From the NCBI RefSeq assembly GCF_000024345.1, contig NC_013729.1, forward strand, positions 2,542,001 through 2,606,000: a stretch of 64,000 nucleotides of DNA, written 5' to 3'. The stretch comes from Kribbella flavida DSM 17836 (GTDB taxonomy: Bacteria > Actinomycetota > Actinomycetes > Propionibacteriales > Kribbellaceae). Positions 10,827-19,716 of this stretch are shown here, one piece after another; the stretch's first letter is position 1, and each line of letters begins with the position of its first letter. Made by a program: the position numbers and the translations under genes. The notes below the pieces were generated by a model. The model saw nothing but the letters and a program-made list of their open reading frames with translations. It made no database searches and had not been told where the DNA came from.

Positions 10827-11816
10827 ATGCGTGAATCCCAGCTCGGAGCTCTGACCGTTTCCAGCCTCGGCCTCGGCTGCATGGGGATGTCCCAGGCCTA
10901 CGGCGTGCGCGACGACGACGCCGAGTCGATCGCGACCGTGCACGCCGCGATCGATGCCGGCTGCACCTTCCTCGACACCGCCGACGTGTACGGCGACGGC
11001 GCGAACGAGGAGCTGGTCGGCCGCGCGCTGGCCGGCCGCCGCGACCAGGTGGTGCTGGCGACCAAGTTCGGCTTCCGCCGCGACCAGGCCGGCGACACGA
11101 TGCCGACCATCGTCGACGGCAGCCCGGAGTACGCCCGGAAGGCGCTCGACGCCTCGCTGCGCCGGCTCGGCGTCGAGCACATCGACCTGTGGTACCTGCA
11201 CCGGCGCGACCCGCAGGTGCCGATCGAGGAGTCGGTCGGCGCGATGGCCGAGGCGGTGCAGGCCGGCAAGGTCCGCCACCTCGGGCTGTCGGAGGTCTCG
11301 GGGGAGACCGTGCGGGCCGCGCACGCGGTGCACCCGATCGCCGCGGTGCAGAGCGAGTGGTCGCTGTGGACCCGCGACCCGGAGACCGGCGTACTGCCGA
11401 CGCTGCGCGAGCTCGGCATCGGCTTCGTGCCGTTCAGCCCGCTCGGCCGCGGTTTCCTGACCGGCCAGATCACCTCGCCGGCCGACTTCGGGCCGGACGA
11501 CATGCGCGCCTCGATGCCGCGCTTCACCGGCGACAACTTCCAGAAGAACCTCGACCTGGTCGCGAAGGTCAAGGAGCTCGCCGCCGCCCGCGGCGTCACC
11601 CCCGGCCAGCTCGCGCTCGCCTGGCTGCTTGCCCAGGGCAATGACGTCGCGCCGATCCCGGGCACCAAGCGGCGCAGCTACCTGGCCGAGAACCTGGGCG
11701 CCGCCGACATCACCCTGACCCCCGAGGAGCTGACCGCGCTCGACGAGGCCTTCCCGCCGGACGCTGTCGCCGGCGACCGCTACAACGAGGGCGGCATGAA
11801 GATGGTCGGCCGATGA
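10827..11816 (+). CDS. Aldo/keto reductase
   Basis: A 329-aa NADPH-dependent aldo/keto reductase of the AKR13-like group, a cytoplasmic carbonyl reductase. The TIM barrel shows [12 protein letters not shown] at the start, [18 protein letters not shown] with the catalytic Asp and Tyr, the lysine in LATKFGF, His in DLWYLHRRD, and the C-terminal cofactor region [14 protein letters not shown]. Its stop overlaps the start of the next gene by ATGA, so it forms a two-gene operon with the NmrA-like reductase. The TAGGTT box at 10814 suggests a leaderless transcript. The substrate is not determined. Confidence 0.95.
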   Translation: MRESQLGALTVSSLGLGCMGMSQAYGVRDDDAESIATVHAAIDAGCTFLDTADVYGDGANEELVGRALAGRRDQVVLATKFGFRRDQAGDTMPTIVDGSPEYARKALDASLRRLGVEHIDLWYLHRRDPQVPIEESVGAMAEAVQAGKVRHLGLSEVSGETVRAAHAVHPIAAVQSEWSLWTRDPETGVLPTLRELGIGFVPFSPLGRGFLTGQITSPADFGPDDMRASMPRFTGDNFQKNLDLVAKVKELAAARGVTPGQLALAWLLAQGNDVAPIPGTKRRSYLAENLGAADITLTPEELTALDEAFPPDAVAGDRYNEGGMKMVGR

Positions 11817-12676
11817 CGTCCGGGGGCGCGGCGGCCGGGCTGATCGGCGTGACCGGAGCGACCGGGCAGCTCGGCGGCCGGGTGGCGCGGCTGCTGGCCG
11901 ACGGTGGTGTTCGGCAGCGGCTGGTCGTCCGCGACCCGGCGCGCGCCCCGGAACTGCCGGACGCCGAGGTCGCCCAGGCGGCGTACGGCGATCACGCGGC
12001 GCTGCTGGACGCCCTTGACGGCGTGCACACCCTGCTGCTGCTCAGCGCCACCGAGTCCGCCGACCGCGTCTCCTTGCACACGGCAACCATCGACGCCGCG
12101 GTCGCGGCCGGGGTGCGGCACATCGTCTACACCTCGTTCGCCGGCGCCGCGCCGAACGCGACCTTCACCTTCGCCCGCGACCACTGGCACACCGAGCAGC
12201 ACCTGCGCGCCGCCGGCGTCGACTTCACCTTCCTGCGCGACAACCTGTACCTCGACTTCGTGCCCGGCTTCGTCGGCGAGGACGACGCGATCCGCGGTCC
12301 CGCCGGTGACGGCCGGGTCGCCGCGGTGCTGCGCGACGACGTCGCCGCGGCCGCCGCCCGGGTCCTGCGCGAACCCACCGCCCACGCCGGCGCGACGTAC
12401 GACCTGACCGGCCCGACCGCCTTCACCCTGACCGAGGCCGCCGCCGCGCTGAGCGAGGTATGGGGCCGCACGATCCGGTACGAACCGGAGACTCTCGACG
12501 AGGCCTACCGCTCCCGTGAACGCTACGGCGCTCCCGCGTGGGAGGTGGCCGGCTGGGTCACGTCGTACGCCGCGATCGCCGGCGGCGAGCTGGCCACCGT
12601 CTCGACGGCGGTCGAAGACCTCACCGGGCGGCCCCCGACCGGACTGCACGACTACCTGGCGGGCCTGTCCGGGTAG
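11813..12676 (+). CDS. NmrA-like NAD(P)H-binding reductase (atypical SDR)
   Basis: A 287-aa protein with an N-terminal Rossmann fold, [20 protein letters not shown], which is the GxxGxxG nucleotide-binding loop. It then shows the NmrA/quinone-oxidoreductase-type middle region [23 protein letters not shown]. It lacks the YxxxK catalytic pair of classical SDRs, so it is an atypical SDR that may be an NADPH-quinone oxidoreductase or a redox sensor. It overlaps the aldo/keto reductase stop by ATGA, which implies coupled expression. Confidence 0.92.
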   Translation: MTSGGAAAGLIGVTGATGQLGGRVARLLADGGVRQRLVVRDPARAPELPDAEVAQAAYGDHAALLDALDGVHTLLLLSATESADRVSLHTATIDAAVAAGVRHIVYTSFAGAAPNATFTFARDHWHTEQHLRAAGVDFTFLRDNLYLDFVPGFVGEDDAIRGPAGDGRVAAVLRDDVAAAAARVLREPTAHAGATYDLTGPTAFTLTEAAAALSEVWGRTIRYEPETLDEAYRSRERYGAPAWEVAGWVTSYAAIAGGELATVSTAVEDLTGRPPTGLHDYLAGLSG

Positions 12677-12772
12677 GCGGTCGTCGCGCCGGCGGAAATC
12701 TCGCTGGTCGACAGAACCGATCGGCCGGTTGGTGCATCTTGAGCCTGCACTGTTCAGCAACCGGGAGGTCGA

Positions 12773-13315
12773 ATGCCCCAGCGAGTCGATCAGGACGAGG
12801 ACTTCGCGGCCTTCGTGGCGGCACGGTCCGCCCGGCTGATGCACATCGCGCACATGCTCTGCGGGGACCGCGAGCTGGCCCGGGACATCGCGCAGACCGC
12901 GCTCGAGAAGGCGTACGTGCGGTGGGGCCGGATCCGGCTGGCCGATCCGTTCGCGTACGTGCGGCAGGCCGTCGTGAACGAGTGCCGGATGGGTTGGCGC
13001 CGCAGGTCGGGTGGCGAGGTACCGCTCGCGACCGTCGGCGAGGCCGACTTCGGCGTGCGCTCGGTCTCGTCCGTCGCGGACCCGGCGGTGGCCGTCACCC
13101 AGCGGCTGGATCTGCTGGCGGCCCTGGCCGGTCTGACCCGGCGCGAACGCACCGTCGTGGTGCTGCGGTACGTCGAGAACCTCAGTGAGGCCGAAACCGC
13201 CCGCATCGTCGGGATCGCGCCCGGCACCGTGAAGAGCACCCTCGCGCGTGGACGCGACAAGCTGCGGCGTTCTGGAGCACTCTCCTCCACCATCACGTCA
13301 GGAGAATTGGCATGA
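12773..13315 (+). CDS. SigE-family ECF RNA polymerase sigma factor
   Basis: A 180-aa sigma factor. Region 2 (about residues 10-75) includes LMHIAHMLCGDRELARDIAQ and the DNA-melting stretch; region 4 (about 118-170) shows LTRRERTVVVLRYVENLSEA and the HTH IAPGTVKSTLARGRDKL. It belongs to the actinobacterial SigE-family group, whose members usually work with a membrane partner encoded next to them. RBS GGGAGG (12763-12768) precedes the ATG at 12773. The stop overlaps the next gene by ATGA. Confidence 0.94.
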   Translation: MPQRVDQDEDFAAFVAARSARLMHIAHMLCGDRELARDIAQTALEKAYVRWGRIRLADPFAYVRQAVVNECRMGWRRRSGGEVPLATVGEADFGVRSVSSVADPAVAVTQRLDLLAALAGLTRRERTVVVLRYVENLSEAETARIVGIAPGTVKSTLARGRDKLRRSGALSSTITSGELA

Positions 13316-14082
13316 GTCTTGATCAGCGCCCGAGCGACTTCGACGATGCCGAGCTCGAGCAGGCCTTCCGGCGGCTCGAGGCGGAGTCGGTGAGCCTGGA
13401 CTCCGCGACCGTGGTCGCCGGTGGCCGCCGGCGCCGCGTCCGCCACCGGATCGCCGTGGGCGGAGCCGCGGCGGCCGCCACCGTCGCGGTCGTCGCCGGG
13501 ACGGTGGCGATCGTGCCGTCCGACCGCGGTACCGAACCTGCGATCGCTCAGCAACCCGTCACTGTCGACGCGGTCGAGGCGGCGCCCGTACCGGTGATCG
13601 CCGCGAACCAGTGGTTCAAGGTGTCTGCGCACCGGTGGTTCCGCCACGACCGGACCAGGTGGCAGGCCACGGGGGCGCCGGCTTCGGAAACTTGGGTGCA
13701 CGCCGCGGTCGTCAAGGCGGCCGAGCGGAGCCGTGGCTGGGTCGGACCGGCGACCTCGGGCGTGGGCAGGAATCTCGAGTCGAGCATGCTCATCCGGGGC
13801 GAGGTCCAGCGGGCGGTCTACACCGTCAAGGGCGACCACGGGACCTTCAAGCACGAGGCACGCGTCTACCGGCTCGCGGCGATGCCCGGGTGGACCCTCG
13901 CCCACGCGGAGTACGGCGCGCCGGGACCGGTCAGCAAGCAAGGCCTCGTCGAGAACCTGGCCGTCGGGCTGGACGCGTACGCCGCCGACGGCAGCCGTCT
14001 GTTGCACTGCGCCTACAACCGGCCGCCGGTCAAGAGCAAGGCAGCGGCCATCGCACGACCGCCGGCCTGTGCCGCCGGCTGA
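13312..14082 (+). CDS. Membrane-anchored partner of the ECF sigma factor
   Basis: A 256-aa protein coupled to the sigma gene by ATGA. It has an acidic cytoplasmic N-terminus of about 40 residues, an arginine-rich stop (GGRRRRVRHRI), one membrane helix at about residues 46-67, and an extracytoplasmic region of about 190 residues without a recognised domain. Position and topology fit a sigma-factor regulator, but no zinc-binding HxxxCxxC anti-sigma motif is present, so the name anti-sigma factor is only inferred. Confidence 0.75.
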   Translation: MSLDQRPSDFDDAELEQAFRRLEAESVSLDSATVVAGGRRRRVRHRIAVGGAAAAATVAVVAGTVAIVPSDRGTEPAIAQQPVTVDAVEAAPVPVIAANQWFKVSAHRWFRHDRTRWQATGAPASETWVHAAVVKAAERSRGWVGPATSGVGRNLESSMLIRGEVQRAVYTVKGDHGTFKHEARVYRLAAMPGWTLAHAEYGAPGPVSKQGLVENLAVGLDAYAADGSRLLHCAYNRPPVKSKAAAIARPPACAAG

Positions 14083-14171
14083 ACCGTCGTACCGCGGTGG
14101 GCCGACCGTGACGCGGCGCGTGGTAGCCCGGCCCCCCGTCGTCTCCGTCGATCATTTGAGAGACTGACGGG

Positions 14172-14942
14172 GTGCCGCTCTACCGTGACGAAGCCATCGT
14201 GCTGCGAACCCAGAAACTGGGCGAAGCCGATCGCATCGCCACGCTGCTCACCCGCACCCACGGCAAGCTCCGCGCGGTCGTGAAGGGCGTGCGCCGGACG
14301 TCGTCACGCTTCGGTGCCCGGCTCGAGCCGTTCAGCCACGTGGACCTGCAGCTCGCCACTGGTCGCTCGCTGGACGTGGTCACCCAGGCCGTCTCCATCG
14401 CGGCGTACGGCGAGGGCATCGTCAGCGACTACGCCCGCTACACCACCGGCACCGTCTTGCTGGAGACCGTTGACCGTCTGGTGGTGGAGGAGAAGGAACC
14501 CGCCACCCAGCAGCACCTGCTGCTGGCCGGCGCGCTTCGGGTCCTGTCCACGGGGGAGCGCGAACCCCGCTTGGTGCTCGACTCGTTCCTGCTGCGTTCG
14601 CTCGCCATCTCCGGCTACGCCCCGTCCTTCGGCGACTGCGCGAAGTGCGGCGAACCAGGCCCGCACCGGGCCTTCAACCCCGCCGCCGGCGGCATGGTCT
14701 GCACCACCTGCCGCCCACCCGCCTCCGCGATGCCGGCCCCCGCCACCATCACCCTGCTGGCCGCCCTGCTCACCGGCGACTGGCCCACCGCCGAACGCAC
14801 CGACCCCCGGACCCGCCGCGAAGCCGACACCCTGGTCGCCGCCTTCGTCGCCTGGCACCTCGACCGCCAGCTCCGCTCCCTACCCCACCTGGACCTCACC
14901 ACCGCCCCACCCACCACCCTCCCCCTCGCCGAAACCAACTGA
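14172..14942 (+). CDS. recO: DNA repair protein RecO
   Basis: RecO anneals single strands and helps load RecA in the RecFOR pathway. The 256-aa product has the N-terminal OB fold ([20 protein letters not shown], then [13 protein letters not shown]) and a C-terminal helical domain with the zinc site CAKCGEPG (about residue 156) and CTTCRPP (about 177). It starts at GTG 14172. In many Actinobacteria recO is directly followed by uppS; here about 3.1 kb of minus-strand genes lie between them. Confidence 0.97.
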   Translation: MPLYRDEAIVLRTQKLGEADRIATLLTRTHGKLRAVVKGVRRTSSRFGARLEPFSHVDLQLATGRSLDVVTQAVSIAAYGEGIVSDYARYTTGTVLLETVDRLVVEEKEPATQQHLLLAGALRVLSTGEREPRLVLDSFLLRSLAISGYAPSFGDCAKCGEPGPHRAFNPAAGGMVCTTCRPPASAMPAPATITLLAALLTGDWPTAERTDPRTRREADTLVAAFVAWHLDRQLRSLPHLDLTTAPPTTLPLAETN

Positions 14943-15045
14943 CCTCCCCGCGCGGGCTTGCCGTCTGCACCGCTCGTCCGACTGGAGCACCGCCGGCGGC
15001 GTGCGCCTACAGCCCGTGCGTTGGTCTCGAAATGCTTCGATCGGA

Positions 15046-15804
15046 TCAGCGGTCGTGGTACGGGTCGCGCTGAGGAATCGACGGTGAGTTCTTCTGCTGG
15101 CCGGTCGCCGCAATGGGCCGCGAGGCGACAGCTCCCCGGGCGTCGGCCATGCCGTCCAGCGCGATCGACTGAGCGGACCGGCGCTGGTTCGCAGTGAGGA
15201 CCTCGGCGGTACCCCGCTGATCCGGTGGCACGACCGAGTTGAGCTTCTGCGCGAAGGCGCGGAGTTCGGGCTGTCCGGCCATCTTGTCGATCAGCGCCGA
15301 CATGGTCCGCGGATCACGCTGGTTGCGCCGAACGAGGTCCTGCAGGGCCGACTGCACCCGCCCAGGGTTCTCCTCCAGCTTGCGGTTGAGGAACCGCGAC
15401 AGTTTCTCGACCCGCATCTTGTCCGGCCCGGTCGAAGGCGGATGGAAGTCCTTGACGTTGTCGGTCACGAGCACTTCCGAACCGCTGTGCACAGCGCCGG
15501 CGAGCACGTGCTTGTCCTTGTCGTCGGCCTGCATCCGCAGCGCCAGACCTTCGTGACCGCTCGTCATGGCTCGCGGGAAATACCTGTTCATCGCGGTGAT
15601 GCGCTTGTCGATCCTGTCCCCCGGCACGCCCGGCGGCCGGTTGCGCCGCATCTCGTCCAGAACCTGCTGCGACCAGCGAGGCTCGAAGACGTCGCGGGCC
15701 GCCATCGACAGCAGGATGTCGTTGGTCAGCTGCCCACGGATAACGTTGGCGTCCAGGAACGCCCGTTCCGGCCGCCCAGGGGGGAGCGGCTCGGAGGCGG
15801 TCAT
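15046..15804 (-). CDS. PIN-domain protein, probable toxin of a toxin-antitoxin pair
   Basis: A 252-aa protein whose first about 150 residues form a PIN nuclease domain. Acidic residues are in RAFLDANVI (first Asp), the middle DDKDKHVLAGAV region and VLVTDNVKDF (late Asp), the usual metal-binding set for a ribonuclease. The last about 100 residues are not part of the PIN fold, and their end is Gln/Ser-rich. ATG 15804 overlaps the stop of the upstream small gene by ATGA, the arrangement of antitoxin-toxin operons. The RNA target is unknown. The ORF extends 11 codons further upstream, but that stretch is inside the antitoxin gene. Confidence 0.82.
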   Translation of the reverse strand: MTASEPLPPGRPERAFLDANVIRGQLTNDILLSMAARDVFEPRWSQQVLDEMRRNRPPGVPGDRIDKRITAMNRYFPRAMTSGHEGLALRMQADDKDKHVLAGAVHSGSEVLVTDNVKDFHPPSTGPDKMRVEKLSRFLNRKLEENPGRVQSALQDLVRRNQRDPRTMSALIDKMAGQPELRAFAQKLNSVVPPDQRGTAEVLTANQRRSAQSIALDGMADARGAVASRPIAATGQQKNSPSIPQRDPYHDR

Positions 15805-16229
15805 GGGCGCGGGCGGTCCTCGTCCGGGGCGTCCCACGGGTCTTCGTCCAGCATGGCCTGGATACCCTCGGCTCGCCTCGCCCGACGATCGTTGTCCCAG
15901 GCGACCAGTTCCGCCAGGCGTACCCAGTGGACAGACTCCGAGGACCGGAACGGGATCGCGCCTTCGGCCGCGTACGCCCGCAGGTCGTCCGGTGCCATTC
16001 CGATCGCGTCCGCCGCCTCGTCGATCGGCAACTCCGGCCGCAACGGCGAAACCTTCACCGCCATGCCCGCCCGCAGCACCTCGACCACCTGCCGAACCGC
16101 CTCGAACACCGCCACGGGAATCTCTTCGCGCACCCCGTCCGGCCCCACCACAGCGGGCCCACCGGGCGCGACCTGCCGCTCGCCCGCAGCCAGCAGGTAG
16201 ATCCGCGCATCGGTCGTAGGTCCGGCCAT
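15801..16229 (-). CDS. Excisionase-type HTH protein, probable antitoxin for the PIN protein
   Basis: A 142-aa protein. The middle part, PIDEAADAIGMAPDDLRAYA followed by IPFRSSESVHWVRLAELVAWD, is a MerR/excisionase-like winged HTH (HTH_17 type). The C-terminus, IQAMLDEDPWDAPDEDRPRP, is acidic and probably disordered, as in antitoxins that wrap the toxin. It overlaps the PIN gene by four bases (ATGA), with antitoxin first. The start at ATG 16229 has no strong RBS. It probably autoregulates the pair. Confidence 0.75.
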   Translation of the reverse strand: MAGPTTDARIYLLAAGERQVAPGGPAVVGPDGVREEIPVAVFEAVRQVVEVLRAGMAVKVSPLRPELPIDEAADAIGMAPDDLRAYAAEGAIPFRSSESVHWVRLAELVAWDNDRRARRAEGIQAMLDEDPWDAPDEDRPRP

Positions 16230-16293
16230 ACCTGGGAGTCTAATCAGCAGTCCCTCGCTCACCCGGCGCTCCGAGCCGAGCCTCGTCCCTCTT

Positions 16294-17304
16294 TCAACAG
16301 CTCCGGCCCTGCCCTGCGGCGCCCGCCACCTCGGCCGCATCCGGATCGACCAGCACCGGCACGGCCTCACCGATCCGCAGCTGCGTCGCCGCCTGCTGCG
16401 TCATGGAGATCTGTCCGGTGTCACCTGAACTGCTCTGCCACCGGATGTCCCACTGAGCCGTCGCGCTCACCGTGTACCGACAGTCCGCCTGCTGCCGCGA
16501 CGTCTTCACATACCGATGCCCACAGTCCGGCGAGTCCTTGATCCCGAACGATTTGTCGTACGCCGTACCAGCGCCCTCGCAGCGCAGCGTCTTCCCGTCG
16601 CCCAGGGACCAGTTCACCGCCTTCACCTGCGCCGTAGCCGCCACTGTCAACCCCGGCACACTCGCCTGCCGCGTGATCGGCCCCCAGGTGCGCTCCGACT
16701 TCTCCACCCACAACCAAACAGGCATGTTCACCAGCCCGACTTGCCCAGCCCCCGGCGCAGTCCGCACCTGCGGCTTGCTGAGCTGCATCGACGCAACTGC
16801 CCGGTAGACCAGCGTGAGTGGGTCGACGACGACGGTGTCGGGCTCGCCCGGGAGCCAGATGAATCGTGTGACCAGGTGCCGGCCCTCGTCATAGCCCTGT
16901 TCGCGAACGCATGCCCACACGGAGCCGTCCGTTCGGCCCTGCCAAATGGGATCAGAGGCAGGGGGCGGTGGGGTCACCCGCTGCATGTAGCACTGTTGGC
17001 TGTTCGACCAGTTGCCGTGCTGTGAGGTGCAGGCCTGCGGGGCGCCGTTGAGCTGGCAGGTCGGCTTGGCCTTCTTGCGGACCGGTTCAGCGGGAGCAGT
17101 CGTCTTCTTGCCCGGGTCGTCAACAGCCGAGCGAAGGACCCAGATGCAGACACCGCTGTACGGGTTGCACCGGAGTTCGTAGTCACCTGGCGGCTTGGGC
17201 GGCGTCGCCCCGGCCGGCGATGCCCAGAGCGTTGCCAAGAACACGGCCGCACAAGTGCAGAGCAACAGGAAGCGTGGCCACGCAGTAAGCGGCCGTATCA
17301 GCAT
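16294..17304 (-). CDS. Secreted cysteine-containing protein, function unknown
   Basis: A 336-aa protein beginning with an N-terminal signal peptide (arginine at residue 4, hydrophobic core FLLLCTCAAVFLATLWA, likely cut after about residue 33 near SPAGA). The mature part begins with a Pro-rich stretch, then YELRCNPYSGVCIW, and has scattered cysteines (about nine), which suggests disulfides outside the cell. I recognise no catalytic motif. It overlaps the preceding lipoprotein gene by seven bases, so the two are co-translated. Proteins of this look occur in Actinobacteria beside a small lipoprotein, but I cannot name the family with certainty. Confidence 0.75.
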   Translation of the reverse strand: MLIRPLTAWPRFLLLCTCAAVFLATLWASPAGATPPKPPGDYELRCNPYSGVCIWVLRSAVDDPGKKTTAPAEPVRKKAKPTCQLNGAPQACTSQHGNWSNSQQCYMQRVTPPPPASDPIWQGRTDGSVWACVREQGYDEGRHLVTRFIWLPGEPDTVVVDPLTLVYRAVASMQLSKPQVRTAPGAGQVGLVNMPVWLWVEKSERTWGPITRQASVPGLTVAATAQVKAVNWSLGDGKTLRCEGAGTAYDKSFGIKDSPDCGHRYVKTSRQQADCRYTVSATAQWDIRWQSSSGDTGQISMTQQAATQLRIGEAVPVLVDPDAAEVAGAAGQGRSC

Positions 17305-17893
17305 GACCCGACCGCTTTCTCCTCCACCAAGAACCACCGCTTCACCTGGCTGCCGGCCGGCGGCGCGAACACCAGCTTCGACTGGAACTGCCGCCGCTTG
17401 CCGTCGCTCCCCGCTTCCGGGATCGGCTTGCCGTTCGACACGTAGCGCGTGATCAGGGTCGAACTGTCGATGCAGCTGGTGAGGCGTACCTCTGGTTGTT
17501 CGAGGTCCAGGTTCACCGACTGGACCTTGGTCTCGACGATCTTGGCGTCGCCGGTCTGGTACCACCCGTGGCTCAGCTGGAAGTCCACCTGGCCGGCGAG
17601 CGCGATCACCCACGTCCCACCGTTGCCTGCCTTCTCCAAGCCGCCCCGAGTGGCCTTGCTCGGATCCCGCAGCGCGGCACCGGCTGCGGCCCGGGCGGTC
17701 GCGTAGGCGGCCTTCGCCTTGTTGATCGCCTCCTGCTCCGCCGGCGCCCAGGCTGCAGTCGACGGCGCGGAAGGGCTGGGGGACTGGCTGGTGGGAGCGG
17801 GCGTGGCGTCTGGTTGGCCGGCTTTCGGGTTTGGGTGCAGGACGCCAGTGTGAGCAGGGCGGTGGCTGCGATGAAGGCCGGTCGGGGCGTCAT
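17298..17893 (-). pseudogene. Lipoprotein gene with an apparent frameshift after the signal peptide
   Basis: From ATG 17893 the frame gives MTPRPAFIAATALLTLASC, a signal peptide with lipobox LASC, but it continues into low-complexity Arg/Pro sequence. The -1 frame carries a well-formed protein that starts with a Pro/Ser/Thr linker (ATPAPTSQSPSPSAPS) and proceeds through AINKAKAAYATARAAAGA and GTWVIALAGQVDFQLSHG to the stop at 17298. No start codon is sensible in that frame. A one-base change between about 17775 and 17835 would join signal peptide and mature domain into a lipoprotein of about 198 residues. It could be a true inactivating mutation, programmed slippage or a sequencing error. Its stop overlaps the next secreted-protein gene. 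Confidence 0.65.
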
Positions 17894-18070
17894 GCGGGTG
17901 GGCTCCAGTTCGGTGGGTGTTGCAGGCGGTACAAGCGTGGCATACGGAGGGTGGTCGGGTGGGGCGGTTGTCCACAGGGTGCAGGTTGCTGCAGCGGGGG
18001 GGTGGGGCTGGGCACGGCATGGTGAGGGTGGGTGCGGTGAGCCCGGTGAGGATGAGAGAAACTTCGGGGT

Positions 18071-18895
18071 ATGTCGCCACTGGGTCGTCGTCGGGTGCAG
18101 GAGTCGAAGCGTCGGGGGGAGGTGGTCGCGCCGGAGCCGCATCCGTCGGGGGCTCGGCCGCCGGTGCTGCCGGCGGAGCTGGTGCCGCAGCACGTGGCGA
18201 TCGTGATGGACGGCAACGGGCGGTGGGCCAAGGCGCGCGGGCTGGCGCGGACCGAGGGGCACAAGGCCGGGGAGGCGTCGCTGCTGGACGTGATCAAGGG
18301 CGGTATCGAGATCGGGGTGAAGTACATCTCGGCGTACGCGTTCTCGACCGAGAACTGGGCCCGGTCGCCGGAGGAGGTCCGGTTCCTGATGGGGTTCAAC
18401 CGCGACGTGATCCACCGGCGCCGCGACGAGCTGGACGCGATGGGGGTCCGGGTGGTCTGGTCCGGGCGGCGGCCGCGGTTGTGGAAGAGCGTGATCGACG
18501 AGCTGGAGTACGCCCAGGAGCGGACCAAGGACAACACCACGATCACCCTGCAGTTCTGCGTGAACTACGGCGGCCGGGCCGAGATCGCCGACGCGATGAA
18601 GGCGATCGCGCACGACGTCGCGGCGGGCCGGATCAAGCCGGACCGGATCACCGAGGCGACGGTCGCGCGCAACCTGTACGCCCCCGGCATCCCCGAGGTC
18701 GACCTGTTCGTCCGGTCGTCGGGGGAGCAGCGGACGTCGAACTTCCTGGTCTGGCAGCTCGCGTACGCCGAGATGGTGTTCCTGGACACGCTCTGGCCCG
18801 ACTTCGACCGGCGCGACCTGTGGCGGGCGATCGAGATCTACGCGCAGCGCGACCGGCGCTACGGCGGCGCGGTGCCCAACGAGGTCACCCGCTGA
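18071..18895 (+). CDS. uppS: Isoprenyl transferase (undecaprenyl/decaprenyl diphosphate synthase)
   Basis: The 274-aa cis-prenyltransferase adds isoprene units to make the lipid carrier for cell-wall synthesis. Conserved regions: [20 protein letters not shown] (catalytic Asp near residue 46), the HKAG motif, [12 protein letters not shown], the NYGGRAEI motif and the C-terminal [20 protein letters not shown] followed by [12 protein letters not shown] basic N-terminal extension of about 40 residues is usual in Actinobacteria. It starts at ATG 18071. It normally sits next to recO. Confidence 0.97.
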   Translation: MSPLGRRRVQESKRRGEVVAPEPHPSGARPPVLPAELVPQHVAIVMDGNGRWAKARGLARTEGHKAGEASLLDVIKGGIEIGVKYISAYAFSTENWARSPEEVRFLMGFNRDVIHRRRDELDAMGVRVVWSGRRPRLWKSVIDELEYAQERTKDNTTITLQFCVNYGGRAEIADAMKAIAHDVAAGRIKPDRITEATVARNLYAPGIPEVDLFVRSSGEQRTSNFLVWQLAYAEMVFLDTLWPDFDRRDLWRAIEIYAQRDRRYGGAVPNEVTR

Positions 18896-19062
18896 CCCGA
18901 CGGTGAACGCCGCCGGCGACGACCAACCGGGTCGAGCGAACCAGGCCGAGACGCCGAGGCGGGCACGGGCCACCCCGCAGGTCGGGCCAGAGGTCCAGCG
19001 CTGCCTGGAAAAATCCAACGACGCGCTGCTGCACGGCGACGCGCGACGCGGCGACGAAAGCG

Positions 19063-19716
19063 TCAGCGGTTCCTTGGCGAAGGCAACAATCCCCGCTCGA
19101 TCGCGACCGTCACCGCACGCGTGCGGTCGTCCACGTCGAGCTTGCTGAACAGGCGCTGCAGATGCGTCTTCACCGTCGCCTCGCCGATGAACAGCTCCCG
19201 CCCGATCTCCGCGTTGCTCAGCCCGCGCGCGACCGCGGCCAGCACCTCCAGCTCCCGCGGCGACGGCTGGACCGCGGCCGGTGCCGCCGGCGTCCGCAGC
19301 CGGGACATCAACCGGGCCGCGACCGGCGGCGCGAGCACGGTCTCGCCGCGGGACGCGGCCCGGATCCCGTCGAGCAGCTCGGCGTGCGGCGTGTCCTTGA
19401 GCAGGTAGCCCGCCGCCCCGGCCTCGACCGCGTGCAGGATGTCGGAGTCCGTGTCGTACGTCGTCAGCACCAGCACCTTCGTCGCCGGATGGCCCGACAC
19501 GATCGCGCCGGTCGCGGAAACGCCGTCGCGGCGCGGCATCCGCAGGTCCATCAGGACGACGTCCGGCCGGGTCGACGCCACCAGCGCGACGGCTTCCTCG
19601 CCGTCGCCGGCCTCGCCGACCACCTCGATGTCGTCGGTGACGGCGAGCATGCCGATCAGCCCGGAACGAACGACGGGGTGGTCGTCGACCACCAGGACGC
19701 GCACGGTGGCCGTCAC
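19063..19716 (-). CDS. NarL/FixJ-family response regulator
   Basis: A 217-aa regulator. The receiver (about 1-120) has the acidic pair VVDDHPVVRSG, phospho-acceptor Asp in VVLMDLRMP (near 56), Thr in VLVLTTYD and Lys in YLLKD. The LuxR-type HTH (about 150-210) reads LSNAEIGRELFIGEATVKTH. GTG 19716 is chosen because AGGAGA precedes it and the GTG overlaps the kinase stop as GTGA. It is the last gene of an operon with an ABC-2 exporter and a DesK-type kinase; the exporter is the likely target. Confidence 0.94.
   Translation of the reverse strand: MTATVRVLVVDDHPVVRSGLIGMLAVTDDIEVVGEAGDGEEAVALVASTRPDVVLMDLRMPRRDGVSATGAIVSGHPATKVLVLTTYDTDSDILHAVEAGAAGYLLKDTPHAELLDGIRAASRGETVLAPPVAARLMSRLRTPAAPAAVQPSPRELEVLAAVARGLSNAEIGRELFIGEATVKTHLQRLFSKLDVDDRTRAVTVAIERGLLPSPRNR

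Noticed and set aside
13312..14082. Zinc anti-sigma factor
   Set aside because: The position suggests it, but no HxxxCxxC motif is present, so only membrane-anchored partner is claimed.
17894..18080. Extension of the broken lipoprotein frame to an ATG at 18080
   Set aside because: It has no signal peptide or conserved sequence and overlaps the uppS start; the frameshift explanation accounts for the lipobox in the other frame.
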